Below are positions 45,201-53,161 of a DNA stretch of 64,000 nt, piece by piece; within the stretch, counting starts at the first letter, position 1; each line of letters opens with the position of its first letter. The notes below the pieces were generated by a model that worked only from the letters and a program-made list of their open reading frames with translations, ran no database searches and was not told the origin of the DNA. The DNA lies in the NCBI RefSeq assembly GCF_001315015.1, contig NZ_CP012914.1, positions 1,054,001 to 1,118,000 of the forward strand. Direction: 5' to 3'. The DNA is from Azospirillum brasilense. GTDB taxonomy: Bacteria > Pseudomonadota > Alphaproteobacteria > Azospirillales > Azospirillaceae. A program made the position numbers and the translations under genes.

Positions 45201-48200
45201 CCCGCTGCCGGGCCGTTCGCGGCGTCCAGCGCGACGTCGTAGGTCAGAACCAGCGACGTGCCGTCCACCGCCGCGCTCTGCAGGACCGGGGCGGGCGGGG
45301 CGAGCGCCACCAGGACGGAGCCGGACGAAACAGACGCCTGAGGAATCAGACCGCTGGTGGAGGTGAAGATGCTGATGGGGAAGTGGCCGGAGGTGTCGGT
45401 GCCGGACGCCGTCACGTCGAAGGTCAGCGTATGGACCCCGATCGGAATGATGCCGGCCAGGGTGTTGTTCGCAAACCCGTCGAGTTGGAGATTCGCGATC
45501 GTCCAACCGCTGGGCGCGGCCACGTCGAAGTGGAGGGTGCTGCCCACCAGGGTCAGCGCCGTACCGATGTTCACCGTGAAGGAAAGCTGGGTCGGGGTGC
45601 CGCTGGCGAAGGTGGCGGTCGGGTTGTCCGGCGTGATGGTGATGGGGGAGAGGCTGCCCGGCTGCATCCCGAACGATGCGGTGACGAGCTTGTTGACTTC
45701 GGTCGTGTTGTTGGCGGCGCCGCTGTCGGTGATCGAGCGCAGGACGATGGGACGCGTTTCGCTGAACCCGATGTTGAACTGGTCGAGGCTGGAGACTGTG
45801 AAGGCCGTGGTCTTGTAGGCGATTCCGTCGATCAGCGTGCTCATCGCGCTGTTGCTCAGCGCCATGCCGCTGAGCGTCACCGTGGCCACGCCGTTCACCA
45901 GCGTCACCGCGTAGTTGCCGCCGGTGAAGCTGCCCGAGGTTCCGTTGCTCAGCGTGATGTCGGTTCCGGCGATGGTCAGGAACTCGTCGCTGCCGGTGCC
46001 CGCGACATGGTGGACGGTCAGCACCATGCCGGTGAAGGTCTGCCCGCTGTCCACTGTGGAGGCGGTGACGGCATCGAACAGGTCGAAGACCGGGTTGCCC
46101 ATTATGAGCTGGCCGTAGCCGTCGACCGGCGTGAGCGTCAGCGTGGGCGGGGTGCCGTTCGGGTCGAGCGTGTTGTTGGTGACCGCCTGTGCGGCGAAGG
46201 TCGCGGCATCGGCGCCCGTGGTGCTCTGGACCGCGTTGGTGTCGTCGCCGGCGGTCGGGTCGGTGTAGGCGACGGTGACCGTGTCGGTGTGGGCGACCGC
46301 CTGACCGAGCGTCAGCGTGACCGTCTTGTTGGCCCCGTCCACCGCGACGTTGGTGACGGAGACCGTGTTGCCGCCGATCTGGACCGCGAAGGCATTTGCC
46401 GCCGGGATGTTCGTTCCGTCCAGCGCCATGTCGTAAGTCAGCACCAGCGCCGTGCCGTCCACCGCCGCGCTTTGCAGGACGGGGGCGGGCTCGGCGATGG
46501 TCACCATCGTGGAACCGGACTTGACCGCGATCGTCGGGATGGGGGAGATGCTATCGCTGTACCCCGCGGTGATGCTGATGGGGAACGCACCGCTGGTGGT
46601 CGTGCCCGTGGTCGTCACGTTGAAGGTCAGGGTGTAAGTTCCGGGCGAGGCTCCGAAGGCGAAGACGGGCATGCCGCCGTTCATCTTGACGTTCGAGATC
46701 GTCAAGCCGTCCGGCGCCTTGACGTTGAAGAAGAGGGCTCCGTCCCCGACGGTCGCCGCGGTGGCGACGGTCACGGTGAACGAAACCGCGGTCGTCGTGC
46801 CTGGGGCGAAGGTGACCGTCGGATTGTTCGGCGTCACCGTGATCATCGGGGACTGCGAGTCCTTCTGACCCAGCGACACCGTGGCGACCTTGTTCACCAT
46901 GGTGGTGTTGTTGGAGGCGCCGCTGTCGGTGATGGAGCGCAGGACGATGGAGCGCGTGTCGGTGAGGGCGAACTGGTCGGAAGGGGCCATGCCGAGCCCC
47001 GCGTTGTCGCAGGCGTAGCCGAGGTCGTCGATCAGCGCGTTCATCTCGCCGTCGGTCAGGCTCATGCCGGACAGCGTCACCGTGGCGACGCCGTTCACCA
47101 CCGTCACCGCATAGTTGCCCTTGGAGAAGACGCCTGTCCCCGCCGTCAGCGTGATGGAGCTGCCGCCGACCGTGAGACGCTCGTTGGCGCCGAAGAGGAC
47201 GCCGTGGACCGTCAGCACCATGCCGGTGAAGGTCTGCCCGCCGTCGACGGTGGAGGCGGTCACCCCGTCGAACAGATCGGCCGTGACGGTGCCGAGAGCC
47301 ACCGACTGGCCGTAGGTGTCCTCGGTGGTGAGGGTCACCGTCGGCGCGACGGAGGTCGTGGGAGCGCCAGCGACGCTCACGGTGGCGGAGACGCCGGTGA
47401 GGGGGGCGGTGTTGTTGCTGGCGCCGTCGTCGGTGACGCTGGTGATGGTGACGACACGGTTGCCGGGCGTGACGATGCCGTTGACCGCGTCGCCGGCGTT
47501 GACGTAGGCGATGCCGTCGATCAGTGCCGCCAATTGGGTGCCGGTGAGACTGAACCCGCTCAGGGTGACCGTCGCCGTCGTGCCGCTGTACGACGTGGTG
47601 AGGACCGCCCCCGTCAGGCCCGGCGCCGTCACAGGCGTCCCGGCGGCGTTGGAGGACAGGGAAATGGGGATGATGCCGTCGAGGGACAGCCACTCGACGT
47701 CGACGACGTTGGTGACCGTCAGGATCAGGCCGGTGAAGACCTGTCCGATGTCGTTGGTGTCGGCGGCCACACCGGAGAACAGGTCCACGGGCGCAGCGTT
47801 CTGGATATAGGTCGGCGCGGTGCTCGTCGCCGTCAGGGTAGGCAGGCTCGAAGCTGGCGTGCCGACGTTGATGGTTGCGGAGACCCCGGTGATGTCGCCT
47901 GTGTCGACGCTGCCGCCGTCGTCGGTGAGGCCGGTGACGGCAATGATGCGCTGGCCGTCGGACGGAGTTCCGGCCGCGTTGTAATAGGTGATGTCGTTGA
48001 TGAGCGAGGCCATTTCGGCATCCGACAGGGCCATGCCGGTGATTCGGATGGTCGCTGTGCCGTTGCTGACGGACACCGTCCCGGTGACCCTTGTCCCACT
48101 CATCTGCACGGGGTCAATAAAGTGGGACGCGCCATCGACCAAGTAAAGTTCGAGCGAACCCATCATGCCGGGCACGGTGAAGTACAACGCTTCGTTGACG

Positions 48201-49606
48201 CCGTCCAGCATGCCGGTCACGGTAACCGTCATGGCGGTGAAGATCTGCCCGCTGTCGTTGGTGCTGGCGGTGGCCGATGAGAACAGGGGCTGCGTCTGGG
48301 AACCGCTGTAGGTCGGCGTGCCGCCCGCGGCGGTCAAGGTGGGGGCATGGAGTTGAACCGTGAAGCTGGTTCTGAAATCCGGAATATCGACGCCGCCTTG
48401 GTTCTGAATGGCGGTGGTGCTGTCCACAGTATCGCCGTCGTAGTAACGGAGGGAGACAGCATCCCCACTTTGGAAAATGTAGCCGTTTCCAACCTCAACG
48501 ATGACGTTGCTGCCAATGACGTCGACGCCGGAAACAGTGTAGTAGACGCCGTTGATGCGAATCTGTCCCGATGTCGTCGAGGAGCCGAAGAACTGCTGGA
48601 TGGACGGGGGATTGTTTTCATCCAGCGCCTGATCGAAGGACAGGACGACCTTGTTGCCTCCGCTTTGCGCGGATGAGGAGAGGAATGCCGGAGGGCGGGC
48701 GGACAGAACCGTAACGGAGACGTCCACCGAAAAGGTGTCCAAGCCATAGGGGGCCTGGATGACGCCGGTCAGGTCGTCACCCGCCGGGTCCTCGTAGCGG
48801 AAGGCGATGGCGTCGTTCAGCTGGAACTGCTGGCCGACGGTGAGGGTCACGAGGTTGTCGGAAACCACGGCGCTGATCAGGGCGACTGCCGTTCCATTGA
48901 TCAGAATGGAACCGGTGCCCGCGTTCACGGTGCCATCGGTCGCCACGAAATGAGTCAGCAGCGGGTTGCTCGTGCTGTCCAGGGTGTCTTCGTACTTGAG
49001 GGTGATGGTGTTCTCGCCGGTGTAGGCGACCGCCAAGTCGAAGAACGGTGCGGCCAACACCCCGCGATACTGCTCGATCCGCAGGGCTTCGGTCCGCACC
49101 GTGCCACGCATCCAGGCAAGATCCCAATCGCCACCCAACTCCGCGGCGCCCGTCAGGGTCCGGGAGGCCGCCATGGCGGCGCCGGTGATGTCGGCCAGCG
49201 CGTCGAGGAACGACTCGCCGTGGCCGCTCGCCACGTTGCAGCCGTAGAGCAGGATGTCGCCATCCTGGGCGAGGCAGGCGCCGATGGCCGTCAACTCCGC
49301 CTCGCGCGCGGTCAGCGACGCCTCGTCGAGCCGCGCCGTGCCGAGTTGCAAGCCGCCCTCGAAGCCGTGGCACAGCACATGGAGCGCCCGGATGCCGTGG
49401 AGCCCGGCCAGAGCCTGCGCCATCGCCGCCACACCGTCGCGGCCTTCACCGATCAGCACGGCTTCCACGCCGGCGGGGAGCCCCGCCAGAAGATCCCGCC
49501 AGCCGGAAAGGGCAGTGTCGATGATGGCGATCTCGGTTGCGGTGCGTGAGAAGCGACCAGAGGTGGTGACGCACGTGGTAAAGGCGACGGCGGACGCTTC
49601 GGTCAT
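39203..49606 (-). CDS. Giant DUF4347/Ig-like/RTX secreted protein (3467 residues)
   Basis: A very large secreted, probably adhesive or matrix protein. Residues ~25-165 are a DUF4347 domain (LHVLCHGFEGG, GDILLYGCNVASGHGESFLDALADITG). Residues ~170-1950 hold SwmB/cadherin-like beta modules and five copies of a ~150-residue module with the text FxxVxASTxDxGQxFTGM (near 444, 615, 780, 1177, 1970). Residues ~2100-2875 are eight nearly identical 96-residue Ig-like repeats (GTAEAGSTVTVTIGGATYTT, GGNWSVNLAT, DAAGNTSAPGTQSLTID). Residues ~3180-3400 are RTX Ca2+-binding repeats, then the C-terminal tail ending AAWFG. No N-terminal signal peptide is seen, so type I secretion by the C-terminus is expected. 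No exporter is adjacent; the one at 31501-34610 could serve. Confidence 0.9.
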   Translation of the reverse strand: MTEASAVAFTTCVTTSGRFSRTATEIAIIDTALSGWRDLLAGLPAGVEAVLIGEGRDGVAAMAQALAGLHGIRALHVLCHGFEGGLQLGTARLDEASLTAREAELTAIGACLAQDGDILLYGCNVASGHGESFLDALADITGAAMAASRTLTGAAELGGDWDLAWMRGTVRTEALRIEQYRGVLAAPFFDLAVAYTGENTITLKYEDTLDSTSNPLLTHFVATDGTVNAGTGSILINGTAVALISAVVSDNLVTLTVGQQFQLNDAIAFRYEDPAGDDLTGVIQAPYGLDTFSVDVSVTVLSARPPAFLSSSAQSGGNKVVLSFDQALDENNPPSIQQFFGSSTTSGQIRINGVYYTVSGVDVIGSNVIVEVGNGYIFQSGDAVSLRYYDGDTVDSTTAIQNQGGVDIPDFRTSFTVQLHAPTLTAAGGTPTYSGSQTQPLFSSATASTNDSGQIFTAMTVTVTGMLDGVNEALYFTVPGMMGSLELYLVDGASHFIDPVQMSGTRVTGTVSVSNGTATIRITGMALSDAEMASLINDITYYNAAGTPSDGQRIIAVTGLTDDGGSVDTGDITGVSATINVGTPASSLPTLTATSTAPTYIQNAAPVDLFSGVAADTNDIGQVFTGLILTVTNVVDVEWLSLDGIIPISLSSNAAGTPVTAPGLTGAVLTTSYSGTTATVTLSGFSLTGTQLAALIDGIAYVNAGDAVNGIVTPGNRVVTITSVTDDGASNNTAPLTGVSATVSVAGAPTTSVAPTVTLTTEDTYGQSVALGTVTADLFDGVTASTVDGGQTFTGMVLTVHGVLFGANERLTVGGSSITLTAGTGVFSKGNYAVTVVNGVATVTLSGMSLTDGEMNALIDDLGYACDNAGLGMAPSDQFALTDTRSIVLRSITDSGASNNTTMVNKVATVSLGQKDSQSPMITVTPNNPTVTFAPGTTTAVSFTVTVATAATVGDGALFFNVKAPDGLTISNVKMNGGMPVFAFGASPGTYTLTFNVTTTGTTTSGAFPISITAGYSDSISPIPTIAVKSGSTMVTIAEPAPVLQSAAVDGTALVLTYDMALDGTNIPAANAFAVQIGGNTVSVTNVAVDGANKTVTLTLGQAVAHTDTVTVAYTDPTAGDDTNAVQSTTGADAATFAAQAVTNNTLDPNGTPPTLTLTPVDGYGQLIMGNPVFDLFDAVTASTVDSGQTFTGMVLTVHHVAGTGSDEFLTIAGTDITLSNGTSGSFTGGNYAVTLVNGVATVTLSGMALSNSAMSTLIDGIAYKTTAFTVSSLDQFNIGFSETRPIVLRSITDSGAANNTTEVNKLVTASFGMQPGSLSPITITPDNPTATFASGTPTQLSFTVNIGTALTLVGSTLHFDVAAPSGWTIANLQLDGFANNTLAGIIPIGVHTLTFDVTASGTDTSGHFPISIFTSTSGLIPQASVSSGSVLVALAPPAPVLQSAAVDGTSLVLTYDVALDAANGPAAGAFVVKAGGNTVTVTGVAVDSAAKTVTLTLGQAVQQGQTVTVSYTDPTSGNDVAAIQNATGGADAATVTDQSVTNNTPDTTPPSITNVTIPNQPAKVGDTVTVTITVASDSDTYTLGNGSTVGGFALGNLTKVSATTYTATFTVTADGLRTGDRAAADDIPVNIVLVDSASNANTPYTTAISQTNDRIDTNAPPTLVVPTTPPTLVDTAADDSFPMVDGQLSASDLEGDTLTYSIAGSQASPLQYGSVTLSNGVTYDTWSTGPGGTSYVNSQTGHYAYVFDAAFLNGVPAGPMQGTSTFTVSDGNRTVSQQLTLNFTGANDSPILSGDVRSLATIDQGIADAANTGTTVTALLASAGTATDAEYDSPVPMVPVLPLGIAVTGVTNTNGTWQYKVGTGAWTDIPTGSSNGAALLLAGSDRVRFVPSGSGFTNTDTGGLTFKAWDLTSGTAGGTADTSADAYSTGSATATITVDAVPTLTATGGAKTFGVGVDASTSLFSAVAASTVEAGQSFRGVVFTVSGVVDATEVLSIGGIDVALTNGATATLSGLGVAGGDAGVTVSVVGGVATVTVSGLERSDAQMNALLGGVTYTNTSATATLGNRTVAIASLTDSGGATGSATISGVSTVVSVADVTPPAAPVVTSAALTKSATPIIAGTAEADSTVTVTIGGATYTTTATGGNWSVNLATATPASGALNLNANGANPVSVTARDASNNTSTAGTQTLTIDTTAPDAPAVTSAALTKNATPIIGGTAEAGSTVTVTVGGATYTTTATGGNWSVNLATATPTTGSLSLNANGANPVSATATDAAGNTSAPGTQSLTIDTTAPNAPTVTTALSNSTTPILTGTAEAGSTVTVTIGGATYTTTATGGNWSVNLATTTPTSGALNLNANGANPVSATATDAAGNTSAPGTQSLTIDTTAPNAPAVTSAALSNSTTPVIGGTAEAGSTVTVTIGGATYTTTATGGNWSVNLATATPASGALNLNANGANPVSATATDAAGNTSTPGTQSLTIDTTLPNAPVVTSAALSNSTTPILTGTAEAGSTVTVTIGGATYTTTATGGNWSVNLATTTPTTGALSLNANGANPVSATATDAAGNTSAPGTQSLTIDTTAPNAPAVTSAALSNSTTPVIGGTAEAGSTVTVTIGGATYTTIATGGNWSVNLATATPASGALNLNANGANPVSATATDAAGNTSTPGTQSLTIDTTLPDAPAVTSAALTRNTTPVITGTAEAGSTVTVTIGGATYTTTATGGNWSVNLATATPVTGSLSLNANGANPVSATATDASGNVSAPGTQSLVIDTTAPNAPAVTSAALTNNAAPTLTGSAEAGSTVTVTVGGATYTTTATNGGAWSLNLATATPVTGSLSLNPNGANPVSATATDAAGNVSGPGTQSLTIDTTAPTATVLFEDDSIDAIEQSSVAFTISGGEAGTSFTWTITSAGGGQVTGSGVMSGPTMRVTGLDLSGLGDGTLTLTLGLTDPAGNASAPFTATTQKLTATVEKPAPIAPPPVATVDGATVNGSITTGDDGKRVTTVTIAASNEERVEDSSTANADLADVPVVREQVVDRQTGAVSTVTTLTVSVASGVAVTTSGSAERQTAAEAQTGLSGLIAAIEARTDTGTASRGNLTGGGSGFLSVLSAQAQLLVRAIDFSAPGVAAGQAVQTKVTGNTLGGTGTASTAPTAVVLNTTAVAGPVTIQLDNVEFAAVVGAATLVGGDGEQIVYGDDHEQFMYLGAGDDILHGGGGNDTIASAGGNDTLYGDDGDDVVMGGEGDDWLFGGEGNDLVGGGVGNDALFGGTGQDILFGEDGDDTLSGEEGDDTLSGGSGNDLLFGGEGNDFLIGDEGDDTISGGDGNDVALGGAGRDLIGLGAGDDLASGGDGDDTLFGEAGNDTLFGGAGNDLLNGGAGNDVLFADGGADTLWGGEGADVFAFGRSSGGSVVMDFQAGVDRLALYDAGMDLGAVIRSARVEGGNTTLDIGSGNRITILGQTGNVAAWFG
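40980..43310 (-). repeat. Eight tandem ~288-bp Ig-like repeat units
   Basis: Within the giant gene eight units of 288 bp (one of 285) follow each other, with unit edges near 41178, 41466, 41754, 42042, 42330, 42618, 42903 and 43191. Units alternate between PILTGT and PVIGGT versions (3/5 versus 4/6), so the array seems to have grown by a ~576-bp dimer duplication. Long stretches are identical between units. Confidence 0.85.
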
Positions 49607-50187
49607 GGCGGACGTATCCTGAATGGGGTGCGATCCGGAGTACGCACTCCACTTAAGAAATGGGTACCCCTTTAGATTTCACATATCCAGAATTGGGCAT
49701 CCTGGTCAATACGGGTCAAGCATGGAATGAGCATTTGACACAGCATATTTGGGCTGTTGGAAAGCATAGATGCTCATTGCAATGTTTCAAATTGCAGCAT
49801 ATTGCATCTTTTGCGTAGATTAATTCTTTGTTAAATATCCGGTCTTGGAAGGTGATTCGGTATTTTTATTATGGATTCATTGTGGTGATCTGGATGGTTT
49901 CGAGGGTAGGGCCAGCAAAGGTAGTGCAATAAGAAATTGTGGTAGTAAAAAAAGTCCCCAGTTTGCTATCCGCTGCATCGGCGGAAGGTGCGGTGATGAC
50001 GGGTGGGAAAGCCAATCGTCTCGGTCGGTTCCCTCTCCTTCTGCGAAGGAGGATGCCAGGCCATGGGCTTCACTTGATGAGAGGGCGGAGGCAACATGGA
50101 CGCACCCAGGCGGCCCTCCCGGATCAAAAAAAGCCATGAAAATAATATGTTTATGGATCTGGAGGGGCCGCCTGCCGCTCCTGCCGC
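49607..50187. other. AT-rich intergenic region upstream of the giant gene
   Basis: About 580 bases without a supported gene. The part 49650-49990 is clearly richer in A/T than anything else in the window (GATTAATTCTTTGTTAAATA at its centre), which suits a regulated promoter, a nucleoid-protein binding region or acquired DNA. A small hairpin GGAGT-ACGC-ACTCC is at 49637-49650 in the giant gene's leader. A long inverted repeat lies at 50109-50172. Confidence 0.6.
50109..50172 (-). repeat. Long inverted repeat after the hybrid kinase gene
   Basis: GGCGGCCCTCCCGGATC (50109-50125) and GATCTGGAGGGGCCGCC (50156-50172) pair with about two mismatches around a 30-base AT-rich loop. It lies 16 bases after the kinase stop and may terminate or stabilise its message. 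Confidence 0.6.
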
Positions 50188-51621
50188 TTACGAATCCATG
50201 ACGTCGCCCAGCGTGGTGGCAAGATCGGCGGGCTCCACCGGTTTGTGCAACAGGCGGCAACCGATGGAGCGCGCCTCGCGCAGCCGTTCCGGCGCCGTGT
50301 CGCCGGTGATGATGACGACCGGCACGTCCCAGCGGCTTCGCACCAGTTCGGCCACCGTGCGGCCGGTTTGGCCGCCAGGCAGGCGATGGTCGGCCAGCAC
50401 CACGTGGGGCCGGCTGCGCATCCGGGGCAGGCGGGCGGCCAGTTCCTCCACCGATCCGACGGCGATCACCTGGACGCCCCAGCGTTTCAGCAGCATGGTC
50501 ATGGCGTGGCGCACCCGCTCGTCGTCCTCCACCAGCAACACCCGCCGGCCCCTCATCCGGTCCGTCGGGGATGCCGCCGCCACGCTGGTGGCGGCCGCAG
50601 CCATGGCGCGCGCGGCGGCGGTGAGGCGGCGGTCGGGGTCGGGCGGAAGGGCGGCACGCGGAACGGTCACCATGAAAACCGTGCCCCGACCGACCTGCGA
50701 CCTTAGGTCCAGCGTCAGGCCGAGCAGCCGCGCCATGCGGGCCACCAGCGGCAAACCGAGGCCGAACCCCTTGGCCGCGCTGCGCTCCGGATTGTCGAGC
50801 TGGTGAAACTCCTCGAAAATGGCGGCGCGGGCGTCGGGGGGAATGCCCCGTCCATCGTCCCACACCTGAAATTCCAGTGCCCCGGGGCGACGACGGCAAC
50901 CCAGAAGGACGCGCCGTCCGTTTCCCCCGCCGTGGCGGATGGCGTTGGACAGCAGATGGGTCAGTATCCGTTCCAGCAGCCGTGGGTCGGTTCGCACCGC
51001 CAAGCCGCAGGGGTAGACGTGCAGGCTTGTCCCCTCGGTCGTTGCGCTCTCCCGGAATTCCTGGGCCAGACGGCGCATCAGCGCGTCGGGGCGGAATTCC
51101 GTGACCGCGACGTCCACCGCGCCGGCCTCCAGCCGGGCAAGGTCCAGAAGGCCGCTCAGCATGCCGCTCAGGTTGTCGATGGAGGCCTGGAGCAGATCCG
51201 CCGCCTCTCTGGCCGAGGGGTTGGAACCGATGGCGCCACGCAGGATGTGGGCATAGAGCGCCGCCGCCTGGATCGGCTGGCGCAGGTCGTGGCTGGCGGC
51301 GGTCAGGAAGCGCGCCTTGGCCCGGTCGGCGCGCTCCGCCGTCTCATGGGCGCGGCGCAGTTCCTCCTCCCGCGCGGCGCGGCGGTCTTCGGCGCGATGA
51401 AGCCGGTCGCGGAGCAACTCCATCGCGCGGCGCTGCTCGAACAGTTCGGCGGCCAGGCGCGCGCTTTCCTCGACCAGGCGGCCGGCGTCGCGTTGAAGAC
51501 GCTCCGCGGTCCGGACCCCCTCGGCAAGGTTGCGGTTCAGCGTTTCCAGGCTGTCCCGCAAGGCCTTGCTGGTGGCTGATTCACCTTTGCCCGGTTCATC
51601 CGAGTCCGCATGTTTCGGCAT
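50188..51621 (-). CDS. Soluble hybrid sensor histidine kinase/response regulator
   Basis: 477 residues from the ATG at 51621, which has GGAGA six bases upstream (a GTG at 51633 is an alternative). No membrane segment or PAS domain is present; residues ~20-105 are a long coiled coil. The H-box SHDLRQPIQAAALYAHILRG puts the phospho-histidine at residue 111 and is of the type with RQP, seen in kinases linked to hybrid receivers. N-box HLLSNAIRHGGG, G1 DDGRGIP and G2 GFGLGLPLV make a complete ATPase. The C-terminal receiver has the acceptor Asp411 (VVLADHRLPGG) and Lys460 (LLHKPVEP). The coiled coil probably mediates signal input from a partner. Confidence 0.88.
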   Translation of the reverse strand: MPKHADSDEPGKGESATSKALRDSLETLNRNLAEGVRTAERLQRDAGRLVEESARLAAELFEQRRAMELLRDRLHRAEDRRAAREEELRRAHETAERADRAKARFLTAASHDLRQPIQAAALYAHILRGAIGSNPSAREAADLLQASIDNLSGMLSGLLDLARLEAGAVDVAVTEFRPDALMRRLAQEFRESATTEGTSLHVYPCGLAVRTDPRLLERILTHLLSNAIRHGGGNGRRVLLGCRRRPGALEFQVWDDGRGIPPDARAAIFEEFHQLDNPERSAAKGFGLGLPLVARMARLLGLTLDLRSQVGRGTVFMVTVPRAALPPDPDRRLTAAARAMAAAATSVAAASPTDRMRGRRVLLVEDDERVRHAMTMLLKRWGVQVIAVGSVEELAARLPRMRSRPHVVLADHRLPGGQTGRTVAELVRSRWDVPVVIITGDTAPERLREARSIGCRLLHKPVEPADLATTLGDVMDS

Positions 51622-52128
51622 ATATGTCTCCACGATGGCCCCCGCTCACCGCCGCACAACAACTTCCGGCTCATGAATTCACGTGCGTCAGATCACAACA
51701 GCGCAGAACAGGAATTGTTTTTCGTGGACATAACGATTCACGCGCGTGCAAAGGTCCTGATCATCGCTTTCAGGGTGTCGGTTGCAGAGCAGCGACACCC
51801 TATGCCCAAAAGAGCGGCAGATTGTCGCATATGTAACGTGTCCTGGTTGCCCAGAAAGCGCAGCCGGCGGCACTGGGACGAAAGCTGCGCCGTTAAATCC
51901 CGCGACGCCACAGGCTAATCAGGTGGAGTTTTAAGGCGATGCGGGAATCCGGCGAGGGAAAGGGGCGGCTCTGCGTTGCCGCCGCCCTGCGCTGGCACGC
52001 CGGTTGCTTCGTGAGCAAACGGATGCAGGTTTCCACCATGCGGGATGTTCTTGACCTTGTTCGTTCAGCGAACAATTTAACGTTCCTGGCGCCTGCGCGG
52101 CCCGTGGCTGGTGCATTTGGAGGCAGGT
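51622..52128. other. Gene-free stretch upstream of the kinase
   Basis: About 500 bases with no supported gene on either strand. It holds one perfect inverted repeat at 51772-51801 and is less GC-rich than coding DNA around it. It should contain the kinase promoter (leftward) and that of the small gene at 52129 (rightward). Confidence 0.5.
51772..51801. promoter_or_regulatory. Perfect 9-bp inverted repeat (operator candidate)
   Basis: AGGGTGTCG and CGACACCCT are separated by 12 bases, about 150 bases upstream of the kinase start. There is no T tract on either side, so an operator is more likely than a terminator. Confidence 0.45.
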
Positions 52129-52521
52129 TTGATCAACCCTATGATTACGGCCACCGCCGGCTGGTCCGAGGCGGTGGAGGAACGGGCGCAGCGGCTGCTC
52201 CGCTATCAGGTCGGGACCGAAGGGCCGGAGGGGGCTCCGGTGACCGTGCAGACCATGTTCGAGCGCTGCGGCTTCACGCCGGTCGCCAGCGCCCGTTTCC
52301 TGATGTGCATCCCGCCGTTGACGGCAATGCACGAGCTGACCAAGACTATCACGCGTTTCCGTATCGACGGTGAAGCCTGCCCGGACCCGGCGGGCATGGC
52401 GAAGGCGGCTCTGTCCTTCGCCGGGCGCGCGGTGGCGGTGCATGAGTTGCACCCGGAACGTCGGTTCGTCGCCGGTGTGATCTCCACCCTCCTGGGGTTG
52501 CAGGGGTCCAGTCGACGGTAG
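52129..52521 (+). CDS. Unknown small protein
   Basis: 130 residues from a TTG at 52129 with GGAGG five bases upstream; ATG at 52141 (no good SD) and GTG at 52111 are alternatives. The codon bias is normal for the window, which supports a real gene. The sequence (WSEAVEERAQRLLRYQ, TVQTMFERCGFTPVASARFLMCIPPLTAMHELTKTI) is mostly predicted helix with two cysteines, no signal peptide and no recognised domain. It lies between the divergent hybrid kinase and the receiver gene, so a role in the same signalling unit is possible but unproven. A weak GC hairpin GGGCCG/CGGCCC follows at 52566-52590. Confidence 0.6.
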   Translation: MINPMITATAGWSEAVEERAQRLLRYQVGTEGPEGAPVTVQTMFERCGFTPVASARFLMCIPPLTAMHELTKTITRFRIDGEACPDPAGMAKAALSFAGRAVAVHELHPERRFVAGVISTLLGLQGSSRR

Positions 52522-52756
52522 CATCGGCGGGAGCCGGAAATGCGCTCCATCCCTACGGAAAATCAGGGGCCGTGCCGTTTCGCGCGGCCCTTCGCCGTGC
52601 CCTGCTGGGGAGAATCCCCCATTCTTTAAAAGTTGTAACCGTCCTTTGGTTGCTCGTTGGGCGAACTCGCATTATCAGTGTTCGACTGTATGACCATGGG
52701 CTGGTCCCACCAGTGCTTGGCCAGTTTCCCGGGCTCGGGCGAAGGAGGGTGCGGCG

Positions 52757-53161
52757 ATGGACAGGAAGCCGGTCGATTACGGGCAGTACAGCATCCTGGT
52801 CATCGAAGATCAGCCCTTCGTGCGCCGGACCATTATGCAGATCCTTTCGCAGATCGGCTTCCGCTCGATCGCCGAGGCCGACAACGGGGAGACCGGCATG
52901 CGGGAGTGCATCCGCGCCACCCCCGACGTGATCGTCTGCGACATCGACATGAAGCCGGTGTCCGGCCTGCAGTTCCTGGCCGAGCTGCGGGCCAGCGCCG
53001 AGGTGCGGAACCGCCGCACGCCGGTGGTTTTCCTGACCAACCACACGGAATCCGAAATCGTGAAGAAGGCCATGTCCCTGGGTGTCAACGGCTTCGTCGT
53101 GAAGCCGCCGTCCTTCGGCGCCCTGAAGGAGCGGGTGGACCGCCTGCTGGCCGGCAAGTGA
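52757..53161 (+). CDS. CheY-like single-domain response regulator
   Basis: 134 residues, a lone receiver domain with no output domain. Acidic pocket VIEDQ (residues 16-18), phospho-acceptor Asp62 (VIVCDIDMKPVSG), Thr94 (VVFLTNH) and Lys116 (VVKPPS) are all present, so it should be phosphorylated. The hybrid kinase across the spacer is a plausible donor. Start ATG at 52757 with GGAGGG upstream. Its stop overlaps the next gene's GTG by 4 bases, coupling it to a lipoprotein. Confidence 0.9.
   Translation: MDRKPVDYGQYSILVIEDQPFVRRTIMQILSQIGFRSIAEADNGETGMRECIRATPDVIVCDIDMKPVSGLQFLAELRASAEVRNRRTPVVFLTNHTESEIVKKAMSLGVNGFVVKPPSFGALKERVDRLLAGK

Noticed and set aside
39129..45506. A 2125-codon frame on the same strand as the giant gene in another register
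   Set aside because: Its composition is almost wholly His/Arg/Gly repeats, the out-of-frame reading of the RTX and Ig repeats.
38849..48280. A 3143-codon open frame on the plus strand opposite the giant gene
   Set aside because: It is a shadow created by GC-biased third positions of the minus-strand gene; its translation is low-complexity Arg/Gly/Val/Ala text with no domain.
49735..49763. Plus-strand promoter starting TTGACA in the AT-rich region
   Set aside because: At 17-18 bases spacing the -10 position reads TGGAAA/GGAAAG, far from consensus, and no plus-strand gene follows.
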